The notes under the pieces were generated by a model. It was not told where the DNA came from. It saw only the letters and a program-made list of their open reading frames with translations, and searched no databases. A DNA stretch of 64,000 nt from Xanthoparmelia taractica (Eukaryota > Ascomycota > Lecanoromycetes > Lecanorales > Parmeliaceae), in assembly GCA_033085395.1 (NCBI GenBank), contig JANQBS010000059.1, forward strand, positions 62,001 to 126,000, read 5' to 3'. Shown piece by piece: positions 30,311-42,352 of this stretch. Every line of letters begins with the position of its first letter. Positions within the stretch are counted from its first letter, which is position 1. The position numbers and the translations under genes were made by a program.

Positions 30311-31192
30311 ATGTACGCCTCACCTACTGGCAGGCTCAGCAACGGTGTGATGGGCGTTCAAGATGATGTGAAACCTCAAATGAATCGCGTGAATGGAACG
30401 GCAGAGCAAGTCTCGATGTCTAATGGAGTATCATCAGACTTGCCATTCGATAGCGTGGAGGATACGATAGAAGCCTTCAGTACGCCGTGCTCATCCCCAC
30501 CGTTTCCTTCTACCCTACTTCGCAAACCCAAGAAAAGACCCCACCGGCTGACTCTCCCTCCCTCTTCCTCCCAAGAACGCGGGAATTTCATCATAGTCCT
30601 GGACTCCACCTCGCGCGAAAACGAAGGCGACCTCATTCTCGCCGCCGAGGACATGACCCCCGAGAAGATGGCGTTCATGATCCAGCACACCAGCGGACTC
30701 GTCTGCGCGCCCGTCTCGTCATCCCTCACCCGTGACCTCAAGCTGCCGCAAATGGTGCCCGAGGACCATGCCACGGAGGTAGAAGGGACGGCATACACAG
30801 TCTCCCTCGACGCCGTCGGCACAACGACGGGGATATCGACGTACGATCGTGCCTTGACCTGTAGGAGCCTCGCCTCGCCATCGTGCGGTACAGAGACTTT
30901 TCGGAGGCCAGGACATGTGTTCCCGCTCCGGGCACGGGACGGCGGTGTGAGGGAACGTAGGGGACACACCGAGGCGACGATTGAATTCTGTAGGCTGGCG
31001 GGGAAGAGGCTTGTGGGGGCGCTGTGTGAGTTGGTTGATGGGGGGAGAGGGGTTGACGGGAAGACGGAGAGGAAGGGAGCGGGGATGTTGAGACGGGATG
31101 GGTGTTTGGAGTTTGGGAAGAGGTGGGGTATTAGGGTGTGTACGATTGAGCAGTTGGTGGAGTTTGTCGAGATGCAATCGACGATAAAGTAA
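30311..31192 (+). CDS. RIB3: 3,4-dihydroxy-2-butanone 4-phosphate synthase (riboflavin synthesis)
   Basis: The enzyme makes the four-carbon precursor of lumazine from ribulose 5-phosphate. Motifs are complete: DSTSRENEGDLIL (acidic metal-binding loop), PEKMAFMIQHTSGLVC, DRALTCRSLA, and RRPGHVFPLRARDGGVRERRGHTEA with the conserved His and Glu. The open frame runs 293 codons, but an intron of 96 nt at 30480-30575 (A|GTACGC...CCAAG|AA, divisible by three) almost certainly interrupts it. Removing it restores DTIEAFKRGNFIIVLDSTS, matching the family, and gives 261 residues. The first ~45 residues are a non-conserved extension. It is convergent with MIC60 across a 450-bp gap. Confidence 0.92.
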   Translation: MYASPTGRLSNGVMGVQDDVKPQMNRVNGTAEQVSMSNGVSSDLPFDSVEDTIEAFSTPCSSPPFPSTLLRKPKKRPHRLTLPPSSSQERGNFIIVLDSTSRENEGDLILAAEDMTPEKMAFMIQHTSGLVCAPVSSSLTRDLKLPQMVPEDHATEVEGTAYTVSLDAVGTTTGISTYDRALTCRSLASPSCGTETFRRPGHVFPLRARDGGVRERRGHTEATIEFCRLAGKRLVGALCELVDGGRGVDGKTERKGAGMLRRDGCLEFGKRWGIRVCTIEQLVEFVEMQSTIK

Positions 31193-31639
31193 GGCGGTAG
31201 CTATTTACTTGAATGCGGCTGTCTCACGTATGGGATAACAAATTCATAAATCTCCCCCAGCGACTGATTCATCCTGGAGTGGGGGAAACAGCCCAATGCA
31301 TATTGGTATGGGTCTTCACGGTCACCATTGGGTTTCAGGATTCCACAACGCAACATGTATCAGGACACTGCCTTGCAACACGATGTAGATGTAGAAGAAC
31401 ACGGCCTGTAGGGTATCTGAGGAAACCCTTACCGCCCAGCACTGCGAGTAAGAGCGCTGGCATCCATAGAGAATAAGAATAAGTGCTGCCTGAGCTTCGA
31501 TTCGTGCTCCGTATGCTATGGCGACTAATGACGACCAGAAAGGGATAGGAAGCTATGCGGATAATGTTAACAGGAGAGTAAAACACCCTCCTACACATTC
31601 AACCTGTGTTGTAGGGGTGCATATGATACAGTCGCTCAT
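31193..31639. other. Convergent intergenic gap
   Basis: Between the 3' ends of RIB3 and MIC60. No gene or repeat seen. Confidence 0.5.
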
Positions 31640-33866
31640 CTAATCAACCTTCAACCCCTCCAACCTCGCCTCCGTAGCAATAACATCCATCGCCTGCCTC
31701 ACCTCCAGCACCCTTCTGCACTCACTTAGCCAGTCCCAGCTCAGCGTCTTCGCCCATCCATCAAGAGTATTCATCTCTCTAGCCGCATCGTCCAAGTTCC
31801 CCTCTTCTAACAGCGTTTCCGTTCTTGTCAGGACACTCTCGACGTCATCACCGACCGTCATACCTTTTTTCTTAAACATGAATTTGCTCAGCACGAAACT
31901 AGCAGCATGGCTAGCAACTCCGGCATTCTCAGGTAAGAGAGCTGCTTTCCGGACTTCGGCGGCGACACGGCGGAAACGGTCTATAAGTTGAGCCGTGGTC
32001 GGGACGCCACGTTGGTAGGCTGTTGGATTTATGGAAGCGATGGCCGCGTTAACAACGGGGTCATCTGAAGCGATTTCTTTCAGGGCGGCGAGCTCACGAA
32101 TAAACGGGCGAGGACGATCAGCGCTCTCAAGACTAGAGCGCACAGCTTCCACGGCGACTTGCAAGTGTTGGGTTTTGAGGTTGGCATCAATAACCGAATT
32201 CCAGTCTGCGGTCAGCTTCTCGAGCTCGGCCACACTGGACGAGAGATCAGAGAGTTTGGCGAGGCGACCGTTCCGTTCGGTCTCTACGCGATCGGTGACT
32301 TCACTGATGAATTGCCTCTTCATAGCAATGGCTTGCTCGAGGAGTTCATTGCGGAGCCGCTGCTCGTAAAGTTGTTGGGCTCGTTGGTTTTCATTCTGTA
32401 GGCGCTCCTGGTAGGATTGGACGATCTTTTCCCGTTCGGATTCGAATTCGTCTTTCCACCTGACGTCTTGTTCCCTCATTTCCTCTTCGAGGCGGCGTAC
32501 GAGCTCTTTGGCTGCAGTATCAAATTCGGCTTGCGTGGATCTGATTTTCTCTTCTGCAGACTTCCTTTCGGCTTCCTTTAGAGACATTATACGGCCACCG
32601 ACATCTGCGAGAGCCGCTTTCGCGTTGCCAATTGTGGAATTGTATTTGTATGAGGCACCGTCCGCGTTTACTACGGTAATGATATCGTTGACTATCTTGA
32701 CGAGATCCTGAACCAACGGCTCATCGGCGTTTTTAATGTTGAGAGGGTCAATGCTCTCCATTGGCATGAATCTGCTTGGCTCGTTAACCTCTGGTGGTCT
32801 TTGGATTGCGTCATTGGAGCTTTCCGTAGGTGTCGGAGGAGGCGGAACGGGTGCTGGTGATTTTGGGTCTGTGGGTGGTGGTGGCGCTTTAGGAGGAGCT
32901 TTTTGTGCCGTCGGCTTTTCGCTTGACGGAGGAGTTTTTGGGGTTGATCCAGCATCACTCTTCGCCTTTTCGACTGCCTTGTTCTTCTCAGGCCCTGTAG
33001 CAACAGAGGGTGTCTGGCTTGCAACCTCTGCATCGACCTGGCCTTTATTTTCATCTAAAGCGCTCATATGGCGGCCTTTTGTTTGCAAATCACTTCCCTG
33101 GTGTTCCTCACCGGCGACTTTCCAAGACACTCCGCTTCTGCTCGGTATGGTGATCTTATTGCTAGTGTCGGGGGGTGGACGATTCGTAGGGTTGGTCAGC
33201 CTTGGAAACCGTCTGCGGAATTCTCGCTCTTCAAAATAGAGCACTGCATCTTCACCGAAAGGTATGTACTCAGTGAAAAAGTCGTGGAAGTTATCCGAGC
33301 GCAAAGAATAGAAGGTTCCACCAGCGAAACTCAGAGCACTTGCGAGGATCAAGAACGCGAATGTATTTCGAATCCGTCGAGACCTTCGCCTGGGGGGAGG
33401 CGGAGGGGAAGATGTCGGCGGCGGAGGAGGTGGGCTGTTGGTAGCGGACCTTTCCGATGTTGGAATTATTGGAGGAATGGGAGCTGCACCGGCGCCTAGA
33501 GGTACAGAGGTAGGTGGTGCTGTCTGAGTCTTGTCTCCAGGCGGGGTTGGAGGCATAAGGGGAACATTTTGAGGAGGGACAGAAGTGTCCGAGGTTAGTG
33601 TAGCAGGTGAAGGTTGCGCGGGCGACGCGGCCAGTACAGGCCCTGGCGGAGGAGGTTGAGGTTTGGTTGCAGTGGTGCTCTGTGTTCCAGGAAGAACGAC
33701 GGTGTCCGAATCGTGGATGCTAGGTTTCGTATTTGAGTCTATATTCCCCTTTTCCGCAAAGGATTTCTGCGAAGCTAGCGGTCAGTGCCGACTGCAACCA
33801 AGCTCGTGTGATTATTACAGGAGCTGTACCAGAAAAATGTTCGGTCCCAGGCGCGATCCGAGCCAT
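31640..33866 (-). CDS. MIC60: MICOS complex subunit MIC60 (mitofilin)
   Basis: The main exon (33774-31640) encodes: a Pro/Ser/Thr-rich N-terminus, Arg-rich RRRSRRIRN, one inner-membrane segment (TFAFLILASALSFAGGTFYSL), YIPFGEDAVLYFEEREFRRRFP, a Pro-rich linker, a long coiled coil (~ERKSAEEKIRSTQAEF... to ...QLYEQRLRNELLEQAIAMKRQF), and the C-terminal mitofilin signature with the lipid-binding helix (PENAGVASHAASFVLSKFMFKKKG, ... LDGWAKTLSWDWLSECRRVLEVRQAM). It scaffolds crista junctions. A small first exon, 33866-33830, joined across a 55-nt intron (GTACAG...CGCTAG) in phase, gives about 723 residues and ASQKSFAEKGN after the presequence. A longer first exon in the same frame up to 34046 is possible. 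Confidence 0.92.
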
Positions 33867-35640
33867 TGAGGTCGGGATCCTGGCCCAATTGGTCTTCGGA
33901 CCACTTGTCTGGTTGTGTGTAGAGCCTGATGAAGCATCGTGAGCTCTGCGCACCTTTACGAAAAAGGCGGACGCAGATGGGAAGCTGTCAGAAAACTTCC
34001 CAGAACGCGGACGGTTCCTGGAAAACGGATACGCTAAAGCCAACAAGGTTAGCGCGTTAAGACGATGCCAAGACTAGAATAAAATCCATCCTCCACCACT
34101 CCAAGGTAGCTGCTACCTTATCCATAACGAAGAATTGTTCATGCTGAGAATAGTATACTGAAAGTATCCGGCGCTGGCATATCGGTTCTCCTCTTCGGAG
34201 TGAAAACAATCTGAAGGTTCTTAGTCCTGCAACTGTAGTAAAATCGGGGTAGTAGATTGGCTTCCAGTTCCTGTGATTGCTAATTTCTGGGACAGAGGAG
34301 AATACGTCCTCCTACGATTTTCGCGGACCTCAGCATAATTCATTGCCTTCCCCTTCCAAGACAGGAAGATGAAGAGACATCAATGTCTCTTCTAGTAAGC
34401 AAGATCCAGTGACACGTGACGGAACCTCGTTACCCTGAGTTCAAAAATCGCTCCTGCATTGATGGGACCTCAGGACGGTGAAATAGATGATGGATGGAGG
34501 AACACCAACAGCAACATCTCCTACCATTCACCGCAGCAACATTCGCAGCAGTGCACACAAGATAGCAGCAACGATTACGACGGAGAACACACGTATCGAA
34601 TTTTAGTACCCGGACGAGGTTTGCTCCTCATTCTCGTCTTGCCCGCAACACGCGTCCGTCGAACAAGAATCCCTACCTACCCACAAGGTCCATGCGCATA
34701 TTCATCGTGGGATCAGCTCTATGTACCTATCGATAGCAGCAATACAGATCTACATCACCAACATCATCATCACCTCTCTTCCATTGATATTTGTGTCTCT
34801 GTGCAGCATTCCGGTAAACCTTCGTACTGAAGAACCTTGAGTCAATGCTACACCTCCAGGCATGACGACGGTCGTCAAACCCGCATTCATCACGCGATTT
34901 CCTTCGTATTGATGGACCATATCAGTTCGAACACATTCACTAGATTCACTAGATTCCCGCAAACATACTAGGGACGTCGGGAGGCGTAGCAGGAAGCAGA
35001 GATTCCCATCTTAAGCGGCACGCAAGCATAGATGGACAGCACAAAAGGGTTCCTTTGCATACATCTATAGCCGAGGAAGTAGCCAGCTATTACGCTCCAT
35101 GAAATTTGTAGACGCACATAAGTTATTACCCCCATGCCTCTTTTGTAATAGCGCAGGTCGTTGCGGCATGAATGTTGTCGCCAGACTCTATTGTGACGTA
35201 TCCTTACAGATATACGTGGGATTATCCTAATATGGTAATAAGCTGTATGCAGCTAGAGGTGGGGACCCCCACTACGACCCACGATATAACCTTGCTTACC
35301 TTCCACTTTTTGCTTGGTGTACTGAAGTATCTGACCATGCTAATACGGAGAGGTTGTGAGTGCCACTCACTGAAACAGCTAAAAATTGCTGCCACTGCCT
35401 GACTTCAACGCGTCGTATTCATCGTCCTCGCCACGAAATCGGTGCTACTCCAATCCTTTCATCTCATCTTTTCCGCGGGCCCATGACAGTAGATATTATC
35501 AGCTCAATGAACATTCCACGGCTACCCTTCTTCTGGGCCTTTCATCGAGCATGACCGCTTCGCTCATTGCACGACAGCTTACGGGGCCGGGTCAAGGGAA
35601 CAGGGTCGCAATCTCTTTCCATCGCATTGGTTAAAACATC
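33867..35640. other. Long intergenic region, no convincing gene
   Basis: About 1.8 kb. Small open frames exist (for example 34459-34830 +) but are rich in His/Ser low complexity and lack homologue-like motifs or introns. It contains a short perfect palindrome at about 34370-34391 (GAAGAGACAT-CA-ATGTCTCTTC). Confidence 0.5.
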
Positions 35641-37456
35641 ATGTCCACAAGGTTTCCAAAGCGAATAGCCACAGTTACCGGCCGTATAATCCTTCTCGGT
35701 GCTATTCTCACGCTTGGCAATCTAGCTGATATCATCCACAAAAGTTCGAGAGTCTATCTTTTTCAGCAAGCACAGTGCCTTCTTTATTATAAGAATTTCG
35801 ATCTGACTGAGATCCAACCCGACTTTCGCATTGACGAGGCGCTTTGCAAATTGAGCTCAATACAGTCGCGGCTTGCGACGATCGATGGGATCGATTCATT
35901 TCTGAATTTCCTGCCTCGTGAGTTACTTCGGCCCCAGTGATCTACGTAGTGTCTCTGTTACCAGCAAGTCAAGACGTGGTTATCCTATTTGCTGTTGAGC
36001 CCGGTTACCGGCGCTAACTTATGCCCCTTGACGGTAGCACTCCTTGTCCTTGCAACTTACAAAGAGCTCCTACCCCGAGTCGGGCTGCGACCACTTGTCC
36101 TCCTCAATCTATTATGCAGTGGTCTTGAAGTACTATACTCCATCTCTGCCTGTATGTGCCCAAGCCTCGTTTGTTTACTCAACCCGGCTGCTTAGAGGGT
36201 CTCCTGATGATTGCGCATAGTCTGGCTCCATCAAGATTGGGCGACGACCGCAGCTCTTCTCTCATTCGCCTTTAACCTGGTCGGTGGAGGGGCTATAGTG
36301 CGAATCACAATTGTTATCAAGTGTATTGCAGATATCTCACCGTCTGAACAACTGTCAGTATCCCAACGTGTAGTTGTATATACCTCCATCTTCCCCCATA
36401 CCAGGTTATGCGACTGTAACTGTGCTTCTGCTGACGCTTGCTTGGCCAGAACCAACTGGTATAATTACATAAGCGGATTCTATTTTCTGGCCAGCGTCGG
36501 CGGGTCATGGGTTGGCTCTTTACTTCTGAGCCAACATGTTTACCTCCTGAATTGCATTTCAATTGCCTGCTACATACTGACCGCCTGCGTTTCGGTGGCC
36601 ATTCCGAGCCATTGTAGACGCGATGAGCAGCACGACGAGAGTTCCGGATTGATTATACCTGATCAAGAGGATGATGACTTTGATAATCCTCCACCGTCAT
36701 CAGCAGAAAATGCTGTACTCTCGCAGAACTTCAACCCCGAGGTAACACCGCTTCAAAGCTCCATCTACGTACCCCCGACTGACTGCGCCACCCAAGCGTC
36801 ACCCCTCTCTCCTTCGCATCCTCCTCAGATCCTGGCGCACATCCTACCAATCTGTGTTCACCCTCTTTTCAACCTCCTTCCCAACATCTACTATTCTCCT
36901 GATCTACCTCCTTAATGGTCTCGCGACAAGAGTAGAAGTGCTCCTCCCGCAGTACACCTCTCTACTCCTATCTTGGCCCTTCGCAACCGTCAACGCGGCC
37001 ATGGCGTTGAAAAACCTGGTCTCTGCACTCTTCCTCTTCATGCTGCCTACACTCCGCCGAATCTATCTTGAGCCGCGAATGAGCGTGCAGCAAATCGATC
37101 TCTTCATCACGCAAATGTCCTTGGTGGCGAATACGCTGGGGGTAATCGGATTGGGTATATCTGCGCCCGCGTGGTTCTTCGTGCTATCCTTGTGCGTGTA
37201 CACGAGCGGAATGGGGCTTGCGGACTCGCTGACATCGTATGGCACATTTACGCTGCCCGCTGGGGAGAAGGTAGCTGAGTTCTACGTTCGCACTGGGCTG
37301 ATCAATACGATTGCCTCTTTGGCTGCAGGGCCGCTGTGGTCGGCGTTGTTTAGTGCGATTTTGAGGAGCAAGACTTTCCCCCTCGGCTTGCCATTCTGGC
37401 TTTGCACAGGTTTGTTCGGGGCTGGGATTGCGGGCGTGACGGTCTTGAAACGGTAG
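35641..37456 (+). CDS. MFS transporter
   Basis: A multi-exon gene for a fungal MFS permease. Exon 1 (from 35641) has the first membrane segment (RIILLGAILTLGNLADI) and the LCKLSSIQSRLATIDG motif typical of one fungal drug/H+ antiporter-like group. An intron from GTGAGT near 35926 to GGTAG near 36035 leads to ALLVLATYKELLPRVGLRPLVLLNLL, a diverged motif A (the usual Asp and second Arg are absent). Later exons begin near 36224 and 36451. The C-terminal half (FATVNAAMALKNLV..., FVLSLCVYTSGMGLADS, ... GLPFWLCTGLFGAGIAGV) is one long exon ending 37456. The junction near 36670-36840 needs a small intron or frameshift that I could not place, so integrity is not certain. Confidence 0.72.
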
Positions 37457-37703
37457 CTGACCCTGTGAGTCACCATCGTGTCGGATTTGGAAGCCGAAGG
37501 CAATATCTGGGATTCTCGTTATTTCAATGTAAGAGGGACGCTAGACGATGCTTAGCGTCCCTGGAAACGTTTGCTCATTGTGCTAATATCAGCATTGATG
37601 CGGTGAATATGAGTGATAGGTCAAAACACTGTAGATATCTGCCTGAATCGGTTGTCTTTCTCTAACAAGGAGAAGAGGCAAGAGAAGTCTTGCTCGCTTT
37701 CCG

Positions 37704-38937
37704 TCAAATAGGATACTCTTTCTCGGCAAGCATAAACATTTGCTCTAAATCCAAGAATTTCACATTGCCAAAGTATTTCGCGCGTTGCCTCAGAGTCTTT
37801 TCTTTCGGACAATTCAAGCATCCCATCACCATCATCTCCTCGACCTGCGCCGTTTCCAAAGCAGGGAAGTCGCCGTCGGCGGTATGCCTTGTAATGGACT
37901 CTTGAATATCGTCCCAGGATTTGTGAGTCCGTGGCATTGGGCGACCTGTAAGGGTACGTAGTCTGTTAATTGGGAGAGTAGTCGAACCGAGAAATTGAGT
38001 AGGGGTTGAAATACCGTAGAAAGACTCAACAGCCTTGATCGCGTCGTTGAAAGTGCTCCACTCGCCGGCGACGTAGGTGACTTGCTCCTTTGCGCCTTAT
38101 CAGTCGATGGGTCACGGGCCTCCCAGAATACGGAAGTCCCTAAGATATCAGGGGACACAGAGACTCTGCGCAACAGGTCTGAATGAAACTTCAAACACGT
38201 ACCCAAATCTCTGCCTTACACAACTCCACTACTGCTCTTCCAACATCTCTTGCAGCAGTCCAGCTCTGATTCTCATCTCCATTCCCTCTGATACATGCAC
38301 TCCAGCTATCAACGTCGATTGGAAACTTGTCCTTGATCGGCGTCATGTACGTTTTACTCGCCGGCAAGAAATAGTCCGCCAACCACCCCACGTTAAAAAG
38401 CGTCCACTCGACTTCCGTCTGTGCTCTTAGCACCTGTCGGAATGGCTCTCGAGTACTGGCATAAAAATCCGGTTTCAGTGGGTAAGTTTCCAAGTCGCCG
38501 ATCCATTCGGATGGGATGAAGCGCTTGCATGTGCGGGAAAGGCTGCAGGCGGTAAGGAGAGCGGTGTGCGTAGTGATGTAACTGGAATCGGCGAGGTTGA
38601 TGAAGGAAATCAAGGTCGTCGCCTCGGTAGAGTTGAGGAGATGAACGAGGGAGGCAGTAGTGTAGTCCGTCTTATGGACGGAGAGGTCAGGGTAATCGCT
38701 AAACCATTTGCCTTGTGCCTACATGATATACCTATTAGTCTCTGATACGTCGAAGAGGTCTACACTCGGCTGTGACCCGATGTAAGTAGAACGGCCCGGA
38801 TGAGGCGTTGAGGTCCCTACCCCACGGCTCAAAATTAGAGGAACAAAATCCGGAGATTTGAGAATCTCTTCACAGACATAGCGGCCTAGGTCGCCTGCGC
38901 CTGCTAGAGCGATTACTTTTCGACCTAGGTTGGTCAT
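37704..38937 (-). CDS. NmrA-like / isoflavone-reductase-type NAD(P)-binding protein
   Basis: Four exons, 38937-38821, 38718-38203, 38087-38015 and 37945-37704, join in phase to 315 residues. The N-terminus MTNLGRKVIALAGAGDLGRYVCEEIL carries an atypical GxxGxxG dinucleotide-binding loop (GAGDLG). TTLISFINLADSSY, CKRFIPSEWIGDLETYP, and TLFNVGWLADYFLP are hallmarks of the NmrA/IFR family (PCBER-like). The family includes both reductases and redox-sensing regulators; no catalytic Lys can be pinned by eye. Neighbours on both sides are MFS transporters, which hints at a small metabolite-handling group. Confidence 0.85.
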
Positions 38938-39624
38938 CGTCACTGTAGACTGCTTTTGCTGCAACTGCAGGCTACGAATACTAGATGGAGTACATGATGT
39001 GTAAGAAGGATGGATTGAATCTATAGCAGACAGCTTATTTATAGCTGGGACGCTTGTATTTAACCGATCCCTTAAGACTTGCAGGGTCAATGCGTCTGAA
39101 TTATGCGACAGCTTTGGGGAGAAAACGTTTGAAGGTACAGGGTCTTCCTGTCGTATGTAGACCTACAGGGCACCACCGTGGGCTTGTGGAACTTTATCAT
39201 GAAAGTCGCCAAAAGACCACTTACTAGATGCTTAAGAACGAAGAGCCTGGGGCTGTAGATATCCTCTTTACTCGGACACGTCTTGCTTGCGGATTGTTGC
39301 AATGGTGGTGGCGGATGGTTTGTGACTACTGAAAAATATATACACAGCGATAGGGCCGAATTCCAACACGGAAAAAGGTAGGACCGACGAGGCTAAAATC
39401 GGGTGTTAGCGGATCTTGGCACCATCAATATCACTACCTGCCTACGTGCCTACCTACCTTAGATGATGGGGGCTCAATGCGGCTTATACAACTCTCTCCG
39501 CGCTGTATTACGATACCCACGATTCCCTAGAGCATGTTAATATCTGCCCTTACAACACACCAATATACACAAAAGCCACGTCAGCTGCGTGCCCCACAGT
39601 CAGTCCCCAGCAATCCAGCTGCGT
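38938..39624. other. Intergenic region
   Basis: 5' region of the NmrA-like gene and 3' flank of the next MFS gene. A CTACGTGCCTACCTACC-type microrepeat occurs near 39440-39460. No gene. Confidence 0.45.
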
Positions 39625-41516
39625 TCACTCCTTATTTGCAAGCTCAAGACTCGTACCGACTAGCTGTTGACCTTCCTCATTGGAATCCAGACCAAGCAAC
39701 GTATATTGCCGGAGCTCGTGGCCCTTCCATATTAAAAGCACAATGCAAGAAAACAGAGCGAGGGAAAGGAAACTAGCAATGCCAAAAAGCCAGCCCACAC
39801 CTACGGCGGCGATCCATGGGTCAACGAAGAACGGGACTGTAAGGCCGAAGATGAGACGATAAAAGCCCATAATGCACGCTGCCTCAGTTGTATGATCGAC
39901 GAAACATTCGCATACGTAATTGGTGGTTGTTGGTACAAGCGCCATGGCGCCGACAGTGACAAGGAACGCTCCGAATGCCAGCACCATATAGTGCAGATGA
40001 TATTCGAGCGCTGCTCCGAAGATACCGAGACCGACAGGCAGTAAGAATAGACCAGGGATCCACAAACAATGCAGACGATACTCGGGCCTCCAGGTTCCAC
40101 CACGACGTTCGCATATCCAAAGTGGCAGGCGGTCATTGAACGCATAGGATGCAAGCTCCACAACTATAAGGCCTACCCATAGGCAGAACGTGACTGGAAA
40201 ATGTCAGCTGGGTGAGTCAGAGCAGGATTATTCTGGACGTACATGCAGCGTTCTGTTGCGGTGTGAATTCATAGCCTCCTTCTGCGAGAGGGTTTTCAAG
40301 AAAGACGGTTAAGAGGGTGTTGATGGTGACGAACCATCCAAAATTGATCATCACGTAGATGCCGGTCAACAAAGTGACCGGGCTAAGACCAATGAGATAT
40401 TGAGATGCTGCGAACCAGCCCTTTCAACGGGGACTCAGCAGCGAGGAGGCTCTTCGATAGAGGTTATTACTCACCAATTGACTAGCACTGATGGATGGCA
40501 CCACCTTGCTGCCTGGCAGGAAAGTTGCTACCCTGTTCTGCAACCAGGACTCGGGCGGCTTGGGATATTGTGCTCTTTCATCGCGAGTCCAGCCCGTCTC
40601 CTCAAGAAACATGAAGACTAGTATTGCCGCTGCTCCTTGTGATGCGACTCCCCACCAGAACTGGACGGGCCATTTGGTATGTTGCACAATAAATCCAGAA
40701 AATGTCGGTCCAGCCAGTACGGCGAGCAGGAACATGAAAGTGAAGACGGCGAACGCCTTACCTCGCTCGTGCAAAAAGAACATGTCTAAAAGCAGTCGCG
40801 TGCCAACGATGGCTGGCGTGGCACCGAATAAACCTCTGAAGAGACTCGCGACAATGAATGGCTCGTATTGATCGCTCATTGTCATCTCCGCAGACCATAT
40901 GCAGCAAGCCGTTGACAAGAGCAAACTCCAAAAGATTGTCGAGCTTCGGCCGATTTTTTGCGCCAGGGGTGCAGTCAGAAGAGGTCCGGCTGAGATTCCT
41001 GCGACGGCGGCCGAGGCCTTGAAACAGGACCATCACTGTCAGCTGCAGAACGAGGACACGTTTGTTTGCTGCGTGTTGGTGCATTTCAAATACCTACCGA
41101 GTACGATAGCTTGATGGGCGTCTTGTGGTATAGCTTGGCTTGCACAACAAACCCCAGTTGATTGGCTAATGCGGATGCAAGCCCAGCAAATGCGGCGAGG
41201 CTCAATATCCCAAAGATGAAAAGCTTTTTGGACTGAGGCCAATTCTAATCAATTTATATGATTAGATAAGACGCTCAAGACTTGCGTAGCCATAGTAGAG
41301 GAGACATACGAGAGGGTCTCGTGGATCATCGCTTGGCCGAGGCACTAGTACAACTCCATCTCTCGACTTCTTCGTGGACGTTTCCGACATTGAAGATGGA
41401 ATATCTATCACCTGCAGGCCATTTACCTGGGTGCCCCGGTTGTGAGTGTCCATATTACTCTGCTCAACAGGATCGTAGGCTGTGGCGAACTGACTGATTG
41501 GGTGATTACTTATCAT
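39625..41516 (-). CDS. MFS transporter, DHA1 (polyamine/drug H+ antiporter-like)
   Basis: Multi-exon gene on the minus strand. Start MISNHPISQFATAYDPVEQ at 41516; exon 1 ends DDPRDPL before a GTATGT donor near 41310. Exon 2 begins NWPQSKKLFIFGILSL. Further exons carry AGISAGPLLTAPLAQKIGRSS (motif A region), PFIVASLFRGLFGATPAIVGTRLLLDMF, RGKAFAVFTFMFLLAVLAGPTFSG (motif C), and FWWGVASQGAAAILVFMFLEETGW. The last two contain LTGIYVMINFGWFVTINTLL and the C-terminal six membrane segments (MVLAFGAFLVTVGAMALVPTTTNYVCE..., ...ELRQYTLLGLDSNEEG). The NW motif after the N-terminal tail and the ETY-like EETGW are typical of the fungal TPO/FLR family. The substrate is unknown. Confidence 0.85.
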
Positions 41517-42352
41517 GCGCTATGCCCTAGGACAATCGGGATTTGGTGAGGCTGCAATGTAGGTGGTGTGGTGCGAAAGGAAGAAAACGGGCATATGAGC
41601 TTTTAATATGGATGAGGATAATAATGGTCGTACCCTGCGTGACATATATGGTTCACTTGTAGACTGCCCCACCACAATGATAGGTAACTATCATGGGCGT
41701 ACCAGTCTCGCCAGCGTCTTACTGCTTATGCAGATCAAATCGGGTGGGGTAAAAGAACTTGCCTGCAAGCTCGCACAAAAAAAAAAGCCACTATGGCAGT
41801 ACCTGCAACAAAATACGCGAGATGAACCACAGGGGTTCAGGACAACCGTGGGACAGGGCACCTTTGTGACCTACCCTTTGGAGGGTTCATGTACTCATCC
41901 TTACCTGTTCCAGTAGTCGGGCCGGTCTTCCCGCATGATCCTTTGCCTTTCCATGCGGCGTGAACGGTGTGCTCACGCTCATTCTCTCCAATCGCATCTC
42001 TTCATTGCTATCACCTGCCGTCCTGCTTTTCGTCCATAAGGATTGCACATACTTGTAAAATAAATATCTTTGTAACAGATTTCCCCTTGTCGCAACCATG
42101 GCGCCTTCCTTTCCATATCACCTTTTGGCGAAGGACTCCCAATGCGTTGATCATATGTCCTGTAGCATACATCAAGTGTGATAAATAGCTCGCCATGCCC
42201 GCTTTTAGGATACTTCAATCGGAATTTGATCAGTGTCATATATCATCTAGTCTTCGCGGTCCGGAGCCTTCCTCCCGAATGCTTCTTCAAATATGATCGA
42301 TCTCGCAGCGTAGACTTTACTGTCTCAAAAATAGCAGAAGCATCCTCCGGTG
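41517..42352. other. Intergenic region
   Basis: About 0.8 kb. One 102-codon frame at 41608-41916 (+) has no recognisable features. Otherwise nothing seen. Confidence 0.45.

Noticed and set aside
34459..34830. 123-codon open frame rich in His/Ser/Gln
   Set aside because: Low complexity and no supporting signals.
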